A stretch of DNA of 64,000 nt, from contig NC_089495.1 in the NCBI RefSeq assembly GCF_036850765.1, positions 199,710,847-199,774,846 of the forward strand. Reading direction: 5' to 3'. Positions 1 to 12,237 of the stretch are shown here, piece after piece; the first letter of the stretch is position 1, and each line of letters opens with the position of its first letter. The DNA is from Saccopteryx bilineata. Taxonomy: Eukaryota; Chordata; Mammalia; Chiroptera; Emballonuridae. Position numbers and translations under genes: made by a program. Under the pieces are notes generated by a model that saw nothing but the letters and a program-made list of their open reading frames with translations, had not been told where the DNA came from and searched no databases.

Positions 1-10
1 AATCTGCCCT

Positions 11-46
11 GGTGTGTGTGTGTGTGTATGTGTGTGTGTGTGTGTC
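11..46. repeat. (GT)n microsatellite
   Basis: A GT run with one TA interruption. Confidence 0.9.
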
Positions 47-1239
47 TGCAGAGAATTGTCTTCCTAAACCAAGCAGTTGCTGTATTGGAGATGAAACGTT
101 TGCTACTTGTTATCTTTGAGCCCTGCAGCCTGGGCTACAAGGAGTGCGAAGGCAGAGGCAACACAGTACAAGGCAGGGAGCACTGCCTCACAGAACCAGG
201 GGTCTCAGCCACACGAGAGGACCCAAGCAGGTTGGATGGCACGGCCCTGCAGCAGCTCTTCTAGCTCCAGGTGTGATGCTGAGACAAGAGGCTCCTCCCC
301 TCACCAGGGTCCTGCTCCTAACCATCCCTGCAGTTCAGGACGCTCTCTCCTAAAAACTGAAACAGCTTCATTATGGATCTGATTCAATATAAGGAATCTC
401 ATCCCAAGCTTGCCAGAAAACAAGTTATTTTTGGCATCCGTGGGCAGCAAATAAGAAGAAAGTCATGAGCCGGAAGGAATGATTATGTAGAAGCCCAGCC
501 CATTCAGAGGAAGGCTGGCCACCATGTCTCCTTGACAAAATGTTAGATGCCAAGGAACTTGGGAGAACTTTTCTGGAATAATCTAGGGTGTTTTTTTCTT
601 TTTCTTTTTTAATAACAAGGGAACAGATCACATTAACTCTGAAAGGTTAGAGAAAGCAATTTATAGAAGCTAATTAGGGTCCCTCCAAAGAGCTTTTGTA
701 ATTATAGATGGGTTTTAAACACACATTCAAATAGCTCAGGTCAAGCAAGATGAATATTTGTGACTACCCTAAGAAATGATACAGGAAACCAGGAAATCCC
801 AGGCACTTTGAGTTCTATAGTCTCAGTAATAAACTGCCACAAATTCTTCAGTAGCAGATTCTTTCATTTCAGGGACTCTAAAAGCACTCTCCAATGCATG
901 CAAGCATTAAGTGTTACGTTATGTGGGGTGGCCAAACCCTTTCACTTTCCACTGGCTTGCAATGAAAATTGCTGTTACTGTTGTTTTTTTGTTTTTTTTG
1001 TTTGTTTGTTTTTAACTCTTTCATATTAAAGTGTAAATGACTACAATCAGAATATTTTTATGGGAATGACTGATAGGAGGCAGATACTGAGTAAACAAAG
1101 ACAGATAAAATTAGGGCAATTAGGGCAATGGGGGTGAGCAGAAGAATTAGAAAGAAAAAAGAAGAGATGTTAACCTTGCCTTTGGACCACTAAAACTGAA
1201 GCCAGTGACAAACGATAGTAATAGCTACTTTATCTCTGA

Positions 1240-1400
1240 GAAGCTTCAGAGCCACCCCCACCCCTCACAGTCATTATTCTCTCCACTTTACAGAAGAGAA
1301 ATCCGGCCACAGAGAGATTAAGATCTTGCCTAAGGTCACAGAATGGTGACTAAAATTTAGTTTTGTCTGACTCTGTGTCCCTAATTTCCAAGGTCTGTTA
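1240..1400 (-). mobile_element. MIR SINE fragment
   Basis: CCACTTTACAGAAGAGAAAT, then ACAGAGAGATTAAGATCTTG and GGTCACAGAAT, are the MIR core in reverse. Confidence 0.7.
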
Positions 1401-1913
1401 CCTTTCTGCAAAACTTCCCAGCATTTCTACCAAGGGCCTCTGCTGATTCTGTTTCCCACATGCCATCCATGTTTTGAAAGATTCTATCTATTGAACACAC
1501 TGCATTTATGAACTAATAATTTGTTCCATCTGGCAGATGATTGGATTTCTGTTCCTGTTTCTATTTCAACATTGATCCAGACTTTAACACCAATTATGGA
1601 GGGTTCACCATAATATTATAAAATCACATAAATCACTGTCATGGCTATGCAGCTAATAAGCAATAAAATTAAAATAAGCCTAAGCACCATTCCCTAGTGC
1701 TGAATTCTGACTGCCATGACTTAGTGTCAATACCAGTCACACAGTTGGCATGCTCGACCCAGAGTTCAGGGTTCTTAGAGAGAGAACTCAGTTACAGTGT
1801 TTGGTCCTCTGGGTACATCCAGACATTCCAGAATCTTAACAGCCAATCACAGTAGTTGATCAACGTGACATGCTCACGGTTTATCAGAATTATGCTAGAA
1901 TTATGGTCTAGAT

Positions 1914-2237
1914 CAGGGGTTGGGAAGCTTTTTGGCTGAGAGAGCCATGAATGCCACATATTTTAAAATGTAATTCCATGAGAGCCATACAACGACCCAT
2001 GAACCTTACGCACTATCCAATAAAAATTTGGTGTTGCCCCGGAGGACAGCTGTGATTGGCTCCAGCCACCCGCAACCATGAACATGAGCGGTAGGAAATG
2101 AATGGATTGTAATACATGAGAATGTTTTATATTTTTAACGTTATTATTTTTTTTTTATTAAAGATTTGTCTGCGAGCCAGATGCAGCCATTCAAAAGAGC
2201 CACATCTGGCTCACGAGCCATAGGTTCCCGACCTCTG
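1914..2237 (+). mobile_element. hAT non-autonomous element, 324 bp, with 8-bp TSD
   Basis: Ends are CAGGGGTTGGGAAGC and its near reverse complement (GGTTCCCGACCTCTG). A perfect 8-bp target duplication GTCTAGAT flanks it at 1906-1913 and 2238-2245, which is diagnostic of hAT transposition. The interior has no ORF for a transposase, and includes repeated GAGCCA motifs near each end. Confidence 0.92.
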
Positions 2238-2249
2238 GTCTAGATCAAA

Positions 2250-2690
2250 GCAAAGTGTAGAGTGTGTGGTAGATTTTAACAATAATGGCTGCCAATGAAT
2301 CATGCCCATCAGTACTCGTGTGCTTGTATAGATTCCTCCCACATTGACTCTTTGCTTGGCCGTGTGACTTTCTTTGGCCCGTGAGACATCAGCAAACATG
2401 GTGCAGGACAGAGCTTGATAAACACTTGTGCTTGCCTTCTTGGAACCCTGAGATCACCATGCTGGATGAAGCTCAGGATCAAAGATCACATGAACCGAGA
2501 ATCCCAGCTATCCCAGCTGACCAGACACTGGCTGACTGGTAGCTAACTGCAGCCTCACGAATGATCCCAGGCAAGAACAGCAGAACTGCCTAGAGATCCA
2601 AGGAATCATTGAGAAATAAATCGTTTTAAGCCACTAAGTGTTTTGGGGTATTTTGTTATGCAACAATAGGTAAGAGATGCAGCTTGGTTC
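2250..2690 (+). mobile_element. MaLR (MLT1-like) LTR fragment
   Basis: The segment TTGGCCGTGTGACTTTCTTT and the end TTTTAAGCCACTAAGTGTTT, followed by TTTTGTTATGCAACAATAGG, are typical of MLT1-class LTRs. The hAT element at 1914-2237 lies just upstream and may be inserted within the same repeat. Confidence 0.6.
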
Positions 2691-4735
2691 TTGATGGTGA
2701 CTCAACTGGAGAACTGCCATTACTACCTCTGTGCTGCCCAGGGAATTGGGGTCCTAAATGCCTGTATCCTAGGATTTCTCTCGAAGGGCCAGGAACCCTG
2801 CTTCCTCCATCAAAATCTGAGCCTCATTTAGCTTTTCCTCTGTAAATGACAAAGGTACTATTTCCCTCTTCTCAACTTGGCAGGTTTCATATTTCTCCTG
2901 TCTGCATCTTCACCTCTGCTCTGGCCACATTTCCTCCATCAGACATGGCAGACAGAGGATGGGGCCGTGAGCCCAGTTCTGTCTCATCGGTACCAACATG
3001 GGGTGGATGTGCTGGCCGATGCAAAACTGTGAGAAGATTCTGGAACATGCTCCTATTTGTCGAACATCAGCCTTCCTCCACATGGTGGGTTGACTTTGGC
3101 TTTGGTGACAGTTAAAAGATTTAGGTTTCATGTATTTAAAGAGCCTCTGAGCTCCTTGGACAGAACACTGACCATTTTCTTACTCCATTAGAAAGGAAAC
3201 AGTGGTCCCTAGACGCCAAGCAAGAATAAATCACGCTAGAAATATCCCGTTTACCTCATCAGCAGGGTCACTAGACTGAGAAATGTCAAAGACAGTGAAT
3301 GTCCAGACTCTAGTGAGTATTTGGGAAACCTCTCAAGTATCTCCTTACCAATACCCTGGGGAAATGCTGTTTGAGTGGCATGGTGTTCTGGATTTGAGGA
3401 GGTTCCAGAAACGTTCCAATTGGCTGAATCCCTGAGGAAGGCATCACCTGGGTAATGGGCCATGGTTTACAAGTCTACCGCAAGTGATTTCTTCCCCCAA
3501 GAATAGCCTCATATGATCCAAGTAATAGGAGGCTGCCAAATGAAACCACAGTGCAGTTTCACATGAGAAAGAGAACTGTCTGGCATGCCAGGCATTCATT
3601 TAGGCATGGCCGACTCATTCTGTATCTGCAGGCAGACCTGGCTGGAATGTCATTCATAAATGTCATTGTAATGAGAGGGTTGTACAAGGAGGTGCATGAC
3701 CATCGTGTTTAATGCCATTCTGTCAAGATGGGTTTCCATGATCACATTGTCCTGAGCAACAGGATGGTAATTTCAAAGTTGTTGGTCACGTTATTCTCTT
3801 CCCTGGACGGTATTTAGAAAGCATTGCTCATACATGATCTCTTTTTTTTCTAGGCATCTGTTCTTGACAAGGCTCTCTTTATAATAACATTCTCCACTGT
3901 TAAGGAAGTTGATACTGTGCTTTCTTCAGTGGCTTTGCTAGACTTGGAGTCCCATCATGGCCTGGCCCAGCCTGTCATTTACTAATGAGTCACATGATCT
4001 GAAGATGTCCAGATGGTATTCTGTGAATGCCTGTGCATGAATCTCTGCTATAATTTAATCCTCAGAGAGAAATCTTCCCAGTTTCTATAGAAAAGGAAGG
4101 CTCTTTTTTTTTTTTATAGTAGAGACTCTTGCTATTGTTCTCATATACCAACTGCAGTTGGTATACATATAACAGTATCGTTCATTTCATTTCAGTTGAA
4201 CAACTATCCCGAATGGGAAAGGATTGACTCAGACACGTATTTAAAAAAGAAACAACAGACCAAAATGGAGTCACTTTTGTTAGGCCACATCACCAAATCA
4301 AAACTTAGTAACTAATTGTTATGTCAGCCTCTCCCAGGACTGAAAACTGTGAACCGATCAGTCAAGAATCTCCTGGCCAACACCAGTGAGATCACCTGCC
4401 TGGCAAAGCCCTGAGTTTTCCCCTAAGGCAAGGTGTCCTTGCCTGAAATAACCCTCTCTTTTAACTTTCTAGTCCCACCTTCTTTCTGCCCAAAAAACCT
4501 CCCATTTTGTACAAATGTTTGGAACGCCTTTCTAGTTGCTAGATGGGATGCTGCCCGATTCATGAATTGCTTAACAAAGCCAATTAGGTCTTCAAATGAA
4601 TTTCGTTACATGAATATGGGTTGCATCCCAACCTCCACCTTCGGCCATGACCTGTCCAACATTGCCATCAGGGATTTGACTAATAGTCCAGGATTCTGTA
4701 GTCCAATACTGTAACCTAACCACAGTTGATGACTT

Positions 4736-4895
4736 ACATTACTTTAAATTAAATAAAATCAAAATTCCAGTTCCTCAGTCATTCTAGTCACATTTACACT
4801 GTGCTCAACAGCCACATGTGACTACCAGTTACCATACTGGACAGTGTATTTCCATCACTGGAAAAAGCTCTACCGGATAACTCTGGTCTAGAAGG
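4736..4895 (+). mobile_element. Fragment of an old DNA-transposon-derived repeat
   Basis: This resembles the common mammalian repeat containing AGCCACATGTGACTACCAGT and a TACTGGACAGTG end, probably a hAT-Charlie relative. The left boundary is unclear. Confidence 0.45.
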
Positions 4896-4925
4896 CAAAT
4901 GTTCCTGGCTTTTATAAACAACATA

Positions 4926-5418
4926 CAGGCATACCTTGCTTTATTGTGCTTTGCTTTGTAATACTATGCAGATATTCTGCTATTGACAGATTGAAGGTTT
5001 GTGCAACACAGCATCAAGCAGGTCTATTAGTACCGTTTTCAAAGAGCAGCTGCTCCCTTAGTGCCTGTGTCATGTTTTGGTAACTGTTGCAACATTTCAA
5101 ACTTTTTTATTATAATTATATTTGTTATAGTGATCTGTAGCCAGTCAACCTCCATCAACACGAAGGCAAGATCCTCCATCAGGAAAAAGATTACAACAAG
5201 CTGAAGGCTCCGATGATGCTTAGCATTTTTTAAATCAATAAAGTATTTTTTTAATTAAAGTATGTAGTGTTTTTGAGACATGATGCTAAATTGCTATTAC
5301 ATACTTACTAGACTTGCAAACATAACTTTTAATTGCAGTGCAAAACCAAAACATTCCTGTGACTCACTTTATTATGGTCTTTTGGAACCAAATCCACAAT
5401 ATCTCTGAGGTATGCCTG
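4926..5418 (+). mobile_element. Tigger1-type DNA transposon, internally deleted
   Basis: The 5' end CAGGCATACCTTGCTTTATT and the 3' end AGGTATGCCTG form the Tigger1 terminal repeats, with TA at both flanks. The left part, including GTTTGTGCAACACAGC, and the right part, including the ATTTTTTAAATCAATAAAGTA region, match the ends of Tigger1. The transposase gene is gone, leaving 493 bp. Confidence 0.88.
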
Positions 5419-6617
5419 TACAGTAGTAATTAATAATTAATATTTCATTTGAATTAGACATATTTATTTATGGCCTGGCCAGCATCCATTTTCCCTCCTT
5501 CTGGTGACAGTATCCCAGTTTTCCTTGGGGTAAGCACAACATATCTCCCAAGTGTTAGTCCATATGTTTTAGGAGGAGCTGATTCCAGGGGTGGGCATAT
5601 GACTCAGATCAGACCAATCACAGCATTGCATACCTGCTCTAGCCATTGTGATGAGCTCAGAGGTAGGTATATAGCCAATCTTAACCAATGAGATTTGATT
5701 CTGGGACTTGATAAAACTGGGGTACCGTTGGATGGAGAAATTATTCCTATTGGGGTCACTAAGAGGAGTAGTTATACAACTCTATGCTGCTGACAGTCAT
5801 CTACTCAGAGACATGTTTTGAAAGGTCCCTGTGTCCCCGTATGCTTAAGTTAGTTTGAGCTGGATTTCTGTTGCTGGTAATACAGAAGTCTTAATTTATC
5901 ACTCATGAAACCCAAGTTATTTGAGCAGGCAGGTAATGGGCTCAGAACTCAGCAAGATAAATTTAGGGCCTCGACGTCAATGTTGAAAATCAACTGTGGG
6001 TCTAGCAAGGCTTCTGGATGTGCTGGTGATGTTGCATTGTTTGATCTGAGGGGGTGTGGTCACAGGGCTCTGCTCAACATAAGAAAATGCAACTAGTTTT
6101 CCCCTTGTCAGTATGAACAATATATTTCATCAAATTTTTAAAATGTCAGTTGCATAAGTACAGGATGGGGAAGATGTAACTTCGCCAAGGGCAAACTGAC
6201 TTGGAGGTCTTAGTTTCTTATAATCCCAATGTAAGTCAGCAGTGGCTGCCCCAAACGCCAACAGAAACTCGGACCATGCTAACAGACAAACTCAACCTGA
6301 ATGAGGCCACTGACAGTTCCATTCACCCTAAAGTGAGCCAGATCAGACTTCGGGCAAAGACGGAGGCAGAGTGGAGCATGTTCGCAAATCTCAAAGGCAC
6401 ATCTCATAAAAGTCGGCACAAGGAAACGGAGTAGTGAGCCTGGAGGGACGAGACGGGTGGGGGGGGGGGGCAACAGACAACCTTGTCACCTACAAATAAT
6501 GCTATTTTCTATGTGGGGAAACCCCAAAGAAACCTAGAGAAAAACTAAGGCTAAGGAGGATTCCGTAAAATGGCTTGCTACAAAATTAATACGTAAAAAC
6601 TTAAAAGCCTTCCTTTC

Positions 6618-7013
6618 GGCCCTAGCCGGTTGGCTCAGTGGTAGAGCGTTGGCCTGGTGTGCAGAAGTCCCGGGTTCGATTCCCAGCCAGGGCACACAGG
6701 AGAAGCTCCCATCTGCTTCTCCACCCCTCCCCCTCTCCTTCCTCTCTGTCTCTCCCTTCCCCTCCCGCAGCTAAGGCTCCATTGGAGCAAAGATGGCCTG
6801 GGCGCTGGGGATGGCTCCTTGGCTTCTGCCCCAGGCGCTAGAGTGGCTCTCGTCGCGACAGAGCGACGCCCCAGAGGGGCAGAGCATCGCCCCCTGGTGG
6901 GCAGAGCATCGCCCCCTGGTGGGCATGCCGGGTAGATCCCGGTCGGGCGCATGCACGAGTCTGTCTGACTGTCTCTCCCCATTTCCAGCTTCAGAAAAAT
7001 ACAAAAAAAAAAA
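6618..7013 (+). mobile_element. Bat tRNA-derived SINE, long GCCCTGGCCGG family
   Basis: The tRNA-like head has an A box (TGGCTCAGTGGTAGAGCG) and a B box (GGGTTCGATTCCC). A pyrimidine-rich middle and a TTCAGAAAAATACAAAAAA tail follow. A 15-bp target duplication AAAAGCCTTCCTTTC lies at 6603-6617 and 7014-7028. Confidence 0.93.
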
Positions 7014-7147
7014 AAAAGCCTTCCTTTCAGGAAATAAACAGGACATATATGGTAAAAACAAACAAACCTGTAGCTTCCCTAAAGGACATGAGAGAATACT
7101 CGCCCAATAGAAACATGTAGCATTTGCCTACTTAGAAAACTCATTAT

Positions 7148-7234
7148 TGATCCTGGCCAGTTGGCCAAGAGGAGCAACCATCTGCTTCTCCACCCCTCCC
7201 CCTTCTCTTCTCTTCTCTTCTCTTCTCTTCTCTT

Positions 7235-7269
<35 letters not shown>

Positions 7270-7512
7270 CTCCCACAGCCATGGCTCAAATAGTTCAAGC
7301 AATTTGGCTCCAGGTACTGAGGATGGCTCCATGGCCTCACCTCAGGCACTGAAATAGCTTGGTTGCTGAGCAAAAGAGCAGCAGCCCCAGATAGGCAGAA
7401 TACCACCCTGTAGAGGGCTTCCTGGGTGGATCCCCGTCCAGGCGCAAGCGCGAGTCTGTCTCTGCCTCCCTGCCTCCCGCCTCTAACTTAATAAAAAAAT
7501 AAATAAAAGAAA
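7148..7512 (+). mobile_element. Degenerate long-family SINE with expanded TCTTC/TC tract
   Basis: The tRNA-like head is largely deleted after TCCTGGCCAGTTGGC, and the CATCTGCTTCTCCACCCCTC block follows directly. A (TCTTC)n and (TC)n expansion fills 7203-7266. The duplication AGAAAACTCATTAT (7134-7147) recurs with one change at 7513-7526. Confidence 0.85.
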
Positions 7513-7552
7513 AAGAAACTCATTATGACAAAGATATCCATTTAACAAATTA

Positions 7553-7960
7553 ATTTTTAAACTGTGGTAAAATACAGGTAACATAAAATTTACCATCTTA
7601 ACCATTTTCAGTGTACAATTTATTGGCATTAAGTGCATTACCAATGTGGTACAACCACCCCCCCATCCATCTCCAGAACTTCACCTTCCCAAACTGAAAC
7701 CCTGTTCCCATTAGACCGTCACTGCCATTTTTCCCTGACTACTGTCCCTAGCTAAATATTGGGTTTCCTTGTTTGGGGGGGGGGTTTATTATGGTAAAAT
7801 ACACATGACATAAAACATACCATATCAATCATTTTTAAGTGTTCAGTAGCATTAAATGCATTCATAATGTTGTGCAACCATCACCACCATCCATCTCCAG
7901 AGCTCTTTCCATCTTGTAAAACTGAAGCTCGACCCATTTTTACAATATTCATCAATTCTG
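7553..7960 (-). mobile_element. L1 3' UTR, antisense, two tandem partial copies
   Basis: Two successive segments, about 7558-7740 and 7789-7935, both contain the GGTAAAATACA...CATAAAA and CCATCCATCTCCAGA motifs of old L1 3' UTRs in reverse orientation. Confidence 0.65.
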
Positions 7961-8423
7961 GAGGAATCTATTTTTGAAATTTGAAGGCAAAACTTGACCA
8001 AATGATCTTAAGTATTATGTGAACAGCTGAAAATAACCAAGAACATTTTGTGAAAGACGAGCAATTATGAGAAAGGACTTGTTCTATCTGATACTAAGCC
8101 ACGATATAAAGCTAGAAGGATCAAAATAGTATGCACCTGGCACAAAAACAGACTGTTGGAACAGAATAAATGGCTTGGAAAGTTACCCTTCTTCACAGAT
8201 GAGGCTCTAGGGTTTGAAGATGGCATTGCAAATTCAATGGGAAGGGAAAGATGTTGGGACAATTGATCAACTCCTTGGAAATAAAATAGAGATATATTTA
8301 ATTTACTACTTTATACTGAAATGAGATTTTAAAGATTGCATATTTAATTAGTTAAATAAGGCCACAAAAATCTAGAAGAACATGTAAGTTAATATACATA
8401 ACTAGATGAGAAACACCTTAGAA

Positions 8424-8642
8424 CAAGAGTCAGGACACTTTCTGTGAAGGGCTTGAGTTGAAATATTTTCATCTTTGCAGGCTTGATGGTCTCTGTTGCA
8501 ACTACCTGATCTGCCACTATAGTGTGAAAGCAACCACAGACAATATGTAAATGAATGAACATGGCCATGTTCCAATAAAACTTTATTTACAAAAACAGAT
8601 GGTGGGAACCTTTGGCCTCCCAGCCATAGTTCTCTGACCCTT
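8424..8642 (+). mobile_element. hAT-Charlie-like non-autonomous repeat
   Basis: It contains the recognisable blocks TGATGGTCTCTGTTGCAAC and CCAATAAAACTTTATTTAC and ends near CTCTGACCC. The divergence suggests an old mammalian copy. Confidence 0.6.
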
Positions 8643-8734
8643 ATTGTAGAGGGATAAAAGTAAATAACAAAATAATGGGAAACAGGCAATATCATCTGGT
8701 TTGACTACATAAAAATTAAGAACTCCAGGGTATA

Positions 8735-8901
8735 GCCCTTTCCAGATGGCTCGATTGGTTAGAGCATCTTCGCAATGCAGCAAAGTTGTGGGTTGGATTC
8801 CTGGTCGGGGCACATATGAGAATCAACCAATGAATGCACAAATAAGTAGAACAAACAGATGTTTTTCCCTCTCTCTCTCTCTCAAATCACTTAAAAAAAA
8901 T
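8735..8901 (+). mobile_element. VES-like bat SINE
   Basis: It has TGGCTCGATTGGTTAGAGCA followed by a B-box-like GTTGTGGGTTGGATTCC, then ATGAGAATCAACCAATGAAT and a TC-rich tail, the layout of VES. The target site AACTCCAGGGTATA is repeated after it. Confidence 0.85.
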
Positions 8902-8913
8902 AACTCCAGTGCA

Positions 8914-9282
8914 GCCCTGACTGGTTGGCTCAGCTGCAGAGCACTGGCCCAGTGTGTGGAAGTCCTGGGTTCGATTCCCCGCCAGGGCACACAGGAGAAG
9001 TGCCCATCTGCTTCTCCACCCCTCCCCCCTCTCTTTCCTCTCTGTCTCTCTCCTCCCATTCCACAGCCAAGGCTCCATTAGAGCAAAGTTGGCCTGGGCA
9101 CAGAGGACAGCTTCATGGCCTCTGTCTCAGGCACTAGAATGGCTTCAGTTGCAATGGAGCAACGCCCAGGTGGGCAGAGCATCGCCCCCTAGCGGGCTTG
9201 CCAGGTGGATCCCAGTTGGGTGCATGTGAGAGTCTGTCTGACTCCCTGCTTCTCACTTCAGAAAATAAATAAAACAAAAAAA
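8914..9282 (+). mobile_element. Long-family bat SINE, adjacent to a VES-like copy
   Basis: A full-length copy from GCCCTGACTGG to an A-rich tail. The flanks (AACTCCAGTGCA before, CCTCCAGGGCATA after) are copies of the same target that flanks the VES-like element immediately upstream. Confidence 0.9.
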
Positions 9283-9489
9283 ACCCCTCCAGGGCATAAA
9301 AACACTACTATAAGCAAAATGTAAACACACCCACACTTGATGCAGAAATTATCTATACCATACATGACAATGAAGTGTTGACATCTCCGTTTTCATTCTT
9401 TCCCTCTCTTGCTCCCCCACTCTTCTTTCACGCACAAACATACACAATCATTAAAATTAATAAGAAAAAGAAACACATCACTAAAAAAC

Positions 9490-9930
9490 AGACAAAAAAT
9501 AGACAAGTCAGAAAAAGAAAACAATGACCAGTAAGTTCATGAATAGGAAGAAGTCAAACCTCAATGTCTCAATCACATGCAAATTAAGACAACAGGACAA
9601 TTTTCCATATATCAAATGTATGAGCAAAGGTGTGTTTTCAGTGTCACACTGATGAGGAAAGCAGTGATGAGGCAGACCTGGTACTCACTGCTGGTAGAAA
9701 TGCAAACTGACCCAACCTTTCTGGTGACCAAATGAACTTTGCAGATGTTTACATCCTCAACTCTATTGAGCCAGGATCTACCCTAAGTAAAAAATCAATA
9801 TGGTAGCCAAATAGTTTTATACAATGATAATCATCACGGTGTAATTTATAGTAGCAAAAATTAGAAACAACCTCAGGATCCATAGCTTATACTTGGCCTC
9901 CCATCTTCCATCCTAGTTATACCATTATTT
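9490..9930 (+). mobile_element. L1/HAL1-like fragment
   Basis: Blocks such as CACATGCAAATTAAGACAAC and the later CTGCTGGTAGAAATGCAAAC resemble LINE 3' ORF sequence with heavy divergence. The 3' side abuts a SINE target site. Confidence 0.5.
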
Positions 9931-9944
9931 TGTTTAGATTCTTT

Positions 9945-10314
9945 TTTTTTTTTGTATTTTTCTGAAGTTGGAAACGGGGAGGCAGTCAGACAGATTCCCG
10001 TATGCGCCCGACCGGGATCCACCCAGCATGCCCACCCAGGGGGTGATGCTCTGCCCACCTGGGGCGTCACTCTGTTGCAACCAGAGCCATTCTAGCGCCT
10101 GAGGCAGAGGCCACAGAGCCATCCTCAGCGCCCCGGCCAACTTTGCTCCAATGGAGCCTTGGCTGCGGGAGGGGAAGAGAGAGACAGAGAGGAAGGAGAG
10201 GAGGAGGGATGGAGAAGCAGATGGGCACTTCTCCTGTGTGCCCTGGCCAGGAATCAAACCCGGGACTCCTGCACGCCAGGCCAACACTCTACCACTGAGC
10301 CAACCGGCCAGGGC
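9945..10314 (-). mobile_element. Long-family bat SINE, minus strand
   Basis: A near full-length reverse copy. A perfect 14-bp duplication TGTTTAGATTCTTT lies at 9931-9944 and 10315-10328. It is in the same orientation as PPP1R16B. Confidence 0.95.
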
Positions 10315-10773
10315 TGTTTAGATTCTTTAAAGCACAGAGTAGGTGCCTAATTTTACTGAATTGATAAAAGAATGTTATGGCAAAAGTTCTTTTCTAAATA
10401 TAGACACACTCACTCTATTTCTTGTGTATAGAGATACAAAGAGTTGAAGACAACAAGGTTGGGTATACCCCATCTGTCCCTCCAAATCCACCCTACTCCA
10501 TGCCTGGGGAAGCCCAACCATTTGGACTGTGTCAAAGGCTTCCCGGCAGCCTTCTGCTTTCAGGTTGGGTTTGGTAATGGGGAAGATGGTAAGAAGACTA
10601 CAAGGCAGACGGAAGAAGCCACTGTTCCTGTTAGGCAGCACTCTCTACACAGTGCCCTCCTTCAGACCCAGCAGGTCCCTCTTCCAATGGCCCCTTCAGG
10701 TTTAGGAGTGGTAACAGCTACCCACTTTTGCTAGCCCCAGGGTACTACACCATTCCACGTTGGTTCCTATAAA

Positions 10774-10990
10774 CCAGTGGTTCTCAAAGTGGTCCCAAGA
10801 CTCTTTCAAGGGTCCCAAGAGGTCAAAACTATTTTCATAGTAACACTAAGGTGTTATTGCCTTTTTCACTGTCTTGACATTTGTACTGATGGGATAAATG
10901 CAATGGTGGGGGAAACAACTGTCACACTAGCATAGTCAGTTCAGTGGCACCAAACTGTACTAGTAATCACCATATCCCCTGCTTAGTACG
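10774..10990 (+). mobile_element. hAT-type repeat fragment
   Basis: It starts CAGTGGTTCTCAAAGTGGTC and has the conserved GAGGTCAAAACTATTTTCAT block. The right end is lost near the start of an L1 fragment. Confidence 0.6.
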
Positions 10991-11004
10991 CATGGTAAAA
11001 AAAA

Positions 11005-11900
11005 AAAAGAAAAGAAAAGAAGAAGATAGACAGATGGCAAATAAGCATATGAAAAGATGCTTCACGTTATTTATCATCAGGGAAATGCAAATCAAAGCAA
11101 CAGTGACATACGGCTACACACCCCTAAAAATAACCAAAATCCAGAACACCGACAACACCAAATGCTGGTGAGGATGTGGAGCAACGGGAACTTTCCTCCA
11201 TTGCTGGTGGGAATGCAGAATAGTACAGCCCCTTTGAAAAACAGTTTGGTGGTTTCTTACCACGCTAAACACACTTTTACCATTCAATCCAACAATCACA
11301 CTCTTTGGTAGGTGGAAAACTTGTGCCTACACAAAAACCTACAACCGGATGTTTACAGCAACTTTATTCACAATTGCCAAAATTATGAGTAATTTGCTTC
11401 TTAGCCGTCCTTCGGTAGTTGAATGGATCAACGGTGATTCATCCAGACAATGGGATATTATTGAGTACTAAAAAGACATGAGTTATAATAAAGCCATGAA
11501 AAGGCATGGAAGTCTGAAGTGCATAGGACTAAGTGAAAGGAGCCAATCTGCAAAGGCTACATACTGTATGATTCCAACTAGAGGACATTCTGGAAAAGGA
11601 ACAACTGTGGAGACAGTAAGAAGATCAGTAGTTGCCAGGAGTTAGAGTGGGGGAGGGATGAACAGGCAGAGCACAGAGGAATTCTAGGGCAGTGAAAACA
11701 CACCAATGCTCTGTATAAGGTCATAATGATGGGTACCAGGCATTATACTTTTGTCCAAAACCATGGAATGGACAATATGAGAGTGAATTCTAATGTGAAC
11801 TAGGGACTGTGGGGGATGATGGTGTGTCAACTGATGTTTATCAGTTGTAACAAATGTATCACTCTGCTGGTAAATATTAATAATGGGGAAGGTTGTCCAT
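11005..11900 (+). mobile_element. L1 fragment, ORF2 end plus 3' UTR
   Basis: The stretch KHMKRCFTLFIIREMQIKAT and the following block around AATGCTGGTGAGGATGTGGA are classic L1 ORF2 C-terminal sequence. Later parts (about 11560-11880) match an old L1 3' UTR. Frame breaks are frequent. Confidence 0.85.
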
Positions 11901-12237
11901 GTGCTATGAACCTAAAAATTGAAACAGTGTCAGATTCCACATTGCAGTTAAATTTCAAGAAACTAACACCTCTTGAGTTTGATTTCTATATCATTATCCA
12001 CAATTATCTGGAAAGGCAATTAAAATACTTCTTCTGTTTTCCAATGACGTGTCTGAGTGAGGTGAAATTTTCTTCATGTACTTCAGCCAAAATAACATAC
12101 CACCACATATTGAAAGCAGAAGCAAGAAGCAAATCCAGCTGTCTTCTCTCAAGTCAGACCTTAAAAATAAAACCACACTATTCTCCTCACTAATTTTCTT
12201 TTGTTGCTTTGAAAAATATCATTATTTAGGTTAGCAT

